Origin: Pseudobdellovibrionaceae bacterium
GTDB taxonomy: Bacteria > Bdellovibrionota > Bdellovibrionia > Bdellovibrionales > Bdellovibrionaceae
DNA length: 64,000 nucleotides
Direction: 5' to 3'
Assembly (NCBI GenBank): GCA_022843825.1
Contig: JALHMX010000003.1
Location: 62,001 to 126,000 of the forward strand
Below, piece after piece: positions 60,501 through 64,000 of this stretch. The notes below the pieces were generated by a model. That model made no database searches, was not told where the DNA came from, and saw only the letters and a list, made by a program, of their open reading frames with translations. Positions within the stretch are counted from its first letter, which is position 1, and each line of letters opens with the position of its first letter. A program made the translations under genes and the position numbers.

Positions 60501-61169
60501 TTACCGAGACTGCTGAGCTTCCATTTCAGCAATTTTTTTCTTCAGACGATTGATGATTAATTCATCTTGGTTGGTTTCAATCATTTCCTGTAAAATTTGG
60601 CGAGTGTATTCTAAATCACCCTCATCAGCGCGCAAACGACCAGCCAAGCTATATACCCAAGCTGGGGCGCCATGACGAGCCGCCATTTCATATAATTTCG
60701 CGGCCTTTAGCTTGTTTTTTTCTTCATACAAAGCATGGTAACCGGCCGCATAGTTTAATGGCCAATCCCGCGGGTGCTGTGCCACAGCTTTGTCAAAAAT
60801 AATTGAGGCCCCAGCATAATCAGAGATAACAATCGTTAGTGCCAGACCGGCGAAGCGATATCGTATAGCCTCAAAAACAGGATCTATCTCGGTCGCCACA
60901 TCCAATGTTTGAAAGAGCCAAGATTTTGATCGACATTCCACTTCATTAATTTTTTGATCACAATAATCAAAATCTTGAAGTGCGCGTAACCATAACAGGT
61001 CTGCCATTACATACTTCATGCCCACCGTTAAATTACGTATGGCCAGTGGCGGAGCAATATAATCTGAACGTTTTTTTTCTTTTGGTTTACTAACAGCAAA
61101 TAAAGTTAAACAAAAAAATAAAGCTGATCCTAAGATCAGCTTTATTGGAAGTAATGAAATTGTTTTCAT
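60501..61169 (-). CDS. Membrane-anchored TPR-like protein
   Basis: 222 residues. Hydrophobic N-terminus (LILGSALFFCLTLFAV) as uncleaved anchor or signal. The rest is helical with repeat-like segments (EIDPVFEAIRYRFAGL, PRDWPLNYAAGYHALYEEKNKLKAAKLYEMAARHGAP, WVYSLAGRLRADEGDLEYTRQILQEMIETN), consistent with TPR motifs. Directly behind pilA; TPR proteins often assist pilus assembly (inference). A terminator hairpin lies in codons 8-18. Confidence 0.75.
   Translation of the reverse strand: MKTISLLPIKLILGSALFFCLTLFAVSKPKEKKRSDYIAPPLAIRNLTVGMKYVMADLLWLRALQDFDYCDQKINEVECRSKSWLFQTLDVATEIDPVFEAIRYRFAGLALTIVISDYAGASIIFDKAVAQHPRDWPLNYAAGYHALYEEKNKLKAAKLYEMAARHGAPAWVYSLAGRLRADEGDLEYTRQILQEMIETNQDELIINRLKKKIAEMEAQQSR
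61117..61146 (-). terminator. Terminator of pilA inside the TPR gene
   Basis: AATAAAGCTGATC and its complement form a perfect 13-bp stem with a 4-base loop; the minus-strand tail is TTTTTTT-rich (after GATCAGCTTTA). It stands 36 bases after the pilA stop and within the first codons of the TPR gene, so read-through controls the latter. Confidence 0.8.
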
Positions 61170-61181
61170 TAACTTAAGAAA

Positions 61182-61814
61182 TTACAACCCGACTTGTACG
61201 TTACTAATAAGCTTATCTTGATTAATACTCCATACATCTTCTTCTCCTGCTACAACCGAAATTGTATTAAGTGGAGAACCAAAGGCAACCGCAGTAAAAA
61301 GTTTAGGTGCACCAACTGTGTTGTCACATACGACTGTGGCATCTGCAACTGTAGTATCATAAGCTGGAGGTGCAGCATCCTGCGTACCTGGAACTAAAGG
61401 TTGCGTTTCATCAGCCCAAGAAGGTGGCGTAGTTCCTGTAGAGTATATAGTAGCAATAGTACTTAAGTTGTTACCTGCTACTTCAGGAGGTGCAGGCGCA
61501 GCAACGTATGCTGTACAACCTGCAGACCCAGGAAATCCCGTTACATATCTTAACCCTGTTCCTTGAACGCCAAAACCAGCATTTTTTAGATCAATCGTGT
61601 ACTGATTCCATTCTCCAAAGAATCCCTGCTGGGCAGCATATAGACTGCTTAGTGCTCCGCGAGCCTCAGCTTGGCGAGATCTTGCTTGGAATTTAGCATA
61701 TTGTGGAATACCGATCGCTGCAAGAATTCCGATAATTGCAACGACAATCATTAACTCGACGAGCGAGAAACCCGCTTGGTCATGCCGCGTACGTACTGTG
61801 CGTTTGAAAATCAT
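61182..61814 (-). CDS. pilA: Type IV pilin, major subunit type
   Basis: 210 residues, AAGGGG before the ATG. Prepilin leader of 15 residues cut before F in AG/FSLVELMIVVAIIGILAAIGIPQY, with the conserved Glu at mature position 5. Hydrophobic helix followed by a globular head and a Cys pair near the C-terminus (GCTAYV, VVCDNT). Bdellovibrio needs type IV pili to invade prey. The leader contains a 9-bp inverted repeat (61840-61862). Confidence 0.92.
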   Translation of the reverse strand: MIFKRTVRTRHDQAGFSLVELMIVVAIIGILAAIGIPQYAKFQARSRQAEARGALSSLYAAQQGFFGEWNQYTIDLKNAGFGVQGTGLRYVTGFPGSAGCTAYVAAPAPPEVAGNNLSTIATIYSTGTTPPSWADETQPLVPGTQDAAPPAYDTTVADATVVCDNTVGAPKLFTAVAFGSPLNTISVVAGEEDVWSINQDKLISNVQVGL

Positions 61815-61839
61815 ATGTTCCCCTTATTGTGGTTATAAG

Positions 61840-61862
61840 GTTTTTTACTATAAGTAAAAAAC
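61840..61862 (-). promoter_or_regulatory. Inverted repeat in the pilA leader
   Basis: GTTTTTTAC-TATAA-GTAAAAAAC, 9-bp arms, 26-48 bases before the pilA start codon. It could be an operator or an mRNA stability hairpin. Confidence 0.35.
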
Positions 61863-61960
61863 TTGTTTAATTTTATATAGGTGTCTATTTATTTAACCGC
61901 CATTTTTTTAACTAGGCAAGACTTTATATTATTAGCAATTTAGGTCATAATATAAGAACT

Positions 61961-62278
61961 ATGAGTCGATCAAAACGCAACACTGAGACAGATTCAGATA
62001 TTTTGTATCAAGACGAGACTAAAGAGCCATCGATGTATCGCGTTATCATCCTTAACGACGACTACACACCTATGGATTTCGTTATTTTCGTTCTGAAAAA
62101 AATCTTTCACCACGACGATGGTCGAGCTGAAAAGATTATGCTGGATATTCACAAAAAGGGCGCCGGCCTAGCGGGAGTGTTCACGTTTGAAGTGGCAGAA
62201 ACCAAATCGATGCAAATGAACCAGCTTGCGAAAGAAAACAAGCATCCGTTAAAAAGCTTTACCGAGGAGGACGTTTAA
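61961..62278 (+). CDS. clpS: ATP-dependent Clp protease adaptor ClpS
   Basis: 105 residues. Core [24 protein letters not shown], then [19 protein letters not shown], the N-degron-binding ClpS signatures. Delivers N-end-rule substrates to ClpAP. The adjoining clpA starts 1 base after the stop, the usual clpS-clpA pairing. Confidence 0.95.
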   Translation: MSRSKRNTETDSDILYQDETKEPSMYRVIILNDDYTPMDFVIFVLKKIFHHDDGRAEKIMLDIHKKGAGLAGVFTFEVAETKSMQMNQLAKENKHPLKSFTEEDV

Positions 62279-62279
62279 G

Positions 62280-64000
62280 ATGATGACCAAAGAGTTAGAT
62301 AAGCGTTTAGGTAAGGCCATAGACTTGGCGACAAAAATGAAACACGAGTTTGTTTCCTTAGATCACATTTTATTTTGTCTGGTGGAGGCCCCCTCAATTA
62401 TCACAGTCATTGAGGGCTTAGGCTCTTCCCCCTCCGAAGTGAAATCAGAAATTAAAAAATTTATAAATCAAGTTAAGCCTTTAAAAAATATCGATGCTGA
62501 ATGGCGCCCAGACCTAACTGTAGGAGTCCATCGCGTTTTTGAACGTGCGGCCAATCAAATGCAAAATGCAGGACGCAACGAAGTTTCTGAAACGGCAGTT
62601 TTAATTGAAATGTTTGATGAGAAAAAATCTAACGCGGCCTATGTTTTAGAAAAATCAGGGCTCACACAATTTGATGTTATCCGTTACGTCAGTCATAGCA
62701 TAGGGTCCCCTGGTGTAGAGAGCAGTAAATCAGAAAAAAGCAGCCTTGGCACGGAAGCAGACCACTCCTCGGCCCTAGAAGATTTTTGCATAAATTTAAA
62801 CGCCAGCGTAACCAGTGATATATCCGGCCAGCGCCGTAATAATCTTATAGGGCGCGAAGATGTCTTGGAAAAAATGATTCAGACATTGGCGCGTAAACAG
62901 AAAAACAATCCCCTGCTTATTGGAGAATCCGGCGTTGGCAAGACTGCCATTGCTGAAGGCTTGGCTGAAAAAATAGTTCAGGGACAAGTTCCTGAGTTTT
63001 TAAAAAGTAAAATTATTTATTCCTTAGATTTAGGCTCTCTGTTGGCCGGAGCGCGCTATCGTGGCGACTTTGAAGGACGACTGAAGAAAATTCTTAAAGA
63101 GGCCGCCGCCAATAGAGAGATCATTTTATTTATAGATGAAATTCATAATATCGTTGGAGCCGGAGCGACTTCAGGTGGATCCATGGACGCGGGAAATCTT
63201 TTAAAGCCGGCCCTTTCCCGATCAGAAATTACTTGTATCGGCGCTACTACTTTCTCTGAATATCGACAGTATTTTGAAAAAGATCGCGCGCTTAATCGAC
63301 GCTTTCAAAAAATTGATATCAATGAGCCCAGTCGAGAAGACTGTTTAAAAATTTTAAATGGTCTTAAAGAAAAGTATGAAAAATTCCACGGCGTTACCTA
63401 TACTGAAGAGGCTATAAGCGCCTGCATTGATTTATCCTTAAAGTATAATCCTTCAGGAAAGCTGCCCGATAAGGCCATTGATTTAATGGATGAGGTCGGA
63501 AGTTTCAAGAAGCTCCAATCACCAACAACCAACAAACCCCTTGCCGTTGATCTTAACGATGTATCACTTATGGTCAGCAAAATGTCGGGCATACCCACCA
63601 CTCAGGTTTCCTCATCAGATTTAAACTCACTTAAAAATTTAGACATTAAGTTAAAATCTATAATCTTCGGACAAGATGAAGCTATCGATGCCTTAGTTAA
63701 ATCAATTAAATTTGCCCGCACTGGCCTAGAAAACAAAGAAAAACCATGGGGAAGCTTTTTGTTTGCCGGCCCGACCGGAGTCGGAAAAACTGAAGTGTGT
63801 AAACAAATTTCCAGGCTGCTTGGCATTACTTTTCATCGATTCGATATGAGTGAGTACATGGAGAAGCATTCGGTTTCAAGATTGATTGGAGCCCCTCCTG
63901 GCTATGTGGGCTTTGATCAAGGTGGGCAACTGGCTGAGGCCATTACTAAAACCCCGTTTAGCTTAGTGCTGTTGGATGAAATTGAAAAAGCGCATCCTGA
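62280..64000 (+). CDS. clpA: ATP-dependent Clp protease ATPase subunit ClpA (3' end outside window)
   Basis: 573 codons visible, the rest lies beyond the edge. GAGGAGGA precedes the ATG. N-domain (residues 1-140), first AAA+ module with Walker [20 protein letters not shown], Walker [20 protein letters not shown] and ALNRRFQKI; second module starts with [16 protein letters not shown] and [28 protein letters not shown]. Unfolds substrates for ClpP and is regulated by ClpS. Confidence 0.95.
   Translation, partial: MMTKELDKRLGKAIDLATKMKHEFVSLDHILFCLVEAPSIITVIEGLGSSPSEVKSEIKKFINQVKPLKNIDAEWRPDLTVGVHRVFERAANQMQNAGRNEVSETAVLIEMFDEKKSNAAYVLEKSGLTQFDVIRYVSHSIGSPGVESSKSEKSSLGTEADHSSALEDFCINLNASVTSDISGQRRNNLIGREDVLEKMIQTLARKQKNNPLLIGESGVGKTAIAEGLAEKIVQGQVPEFLKSKIIYSLDLGSLLAGARYRGDFEGRLKKILKEAAANREIILFIDEIHNIVGAGATSGGSMDAGNLLKPALSRSEITCIGATTFSEYRQYFEKDRALNRRFQKIDINEPSREDCLKILNGLKEKYEKFHGVTYTEEAISACIDLSLKYNPSGKLPDKAIDLMDEVGSFKKLQSPTTNKPLAVDLNDVSLMVSKMSGIPTTQVSSSDLNSLKNLDIKLKSIIFGQDEAIDALVKSIKFARTGLENKEKPWGSFLFAGPTGVGKTEVCKQISRLLGITFHRFDMSEYMEKHSVSRLIGAPPGYVGFDQGGQLAEAITKTPFSLVLLDEIEKAHP

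Overview
The window looks like chromosomal DNA of a predatory bacterium of the Bdellovibrio group (Bdellovibrionota). This is an inference. It rests on the AT-rich base composition, the very high share of exported hydrolases and small secreted proteins, the PilA-type pilin, a KKA-rich histone-like SWIB protein, and sigma-54-type promoters in front of small envelope-stress genes. I saw no rRNA, tRNA, CRISPR array, phage or insertion sequence.

Layout. 1-4.6 kb: an NtrC-type activator (cut by the left edge) next to small stress and signalling genes (CsbD-like, ElaB/YqjD-like, an orphan receiver domain, an orphan HPt protein, a small exported protein). Nearly all of these have a -24/-12 (sigma-54) element at the right distance. 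4.6-17.9 kb: an exported-protein island. It holds an M15 peptidase lipoprotein, three paralogues of a Cys/His-containing exported family I cannot name, a BPL_N glutamine-amidotransferase-like protein, a P1/NylC-type peptidase, a probable glutamine-synthetase-fold amidoligase paired with an exported nitrilase-family amidase, a 964-residue lipoprotein and a Cys-rich protein. 18-22.7 kb: an overlapping minus-strand operon (arginase family, OlsB-type N-acyltransferase, M14 peptidase, alpha/beta hydrolase, AGE-family isomerase). 22.8-30.8 kb: a plus-strand run of a PlsC/OlsA-type acyltransferase, a PHP protein, phoB-pstSCAB-phoR and a DUF1275 protein. Arginase plus OlsB plus PlsC beside the phosphate-starvation operon suggests phosphate-controlled ornithine-lipid synthesis.

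30.8-37 kb: exported enzymes and surface proteins. These include an endonuclease I whose leader carries a purine-class riboswitch aptamer with an extra hairpin in loop 3, a PIG-L deacetylase, a tandem-repeat secreted protein, and a second sigma-54 cluster. 37-44.3 kb: a large phosphodiesterase-type lipoprotein, an SDR enzyme, an M14 carboxypeptidase, a desaturase and a YheT esterase. 44.3-51 kb: housekeeping genes on the minus strand (rsh, rpoZ, gmk, yicC, ahcY, map, SWIB protein). 51-64 kb: a J-domain protein, a B12-type radical SAM enzyme, a DUF1653/DOPA-dioxygenase-like fusion, dus, a PurK-like ATP-grasp protein, dnaK and dnaJ (dnaJ upstream), a HigBA/RelE toxin-antitoxin pair with a readable promoter-operator, pilA, clpS and clpA (cut by the right edge).

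Most notable regulatory structures: the riboswitch, the sigma-54 elements with shared palindromes between divergent pairs, a start-codon hairpin on the M15 gene, two long REP-like inverted repeats sharing the core AAAAGGTGCCAGG, and intrinsic terminators inside or directly before reading frames.
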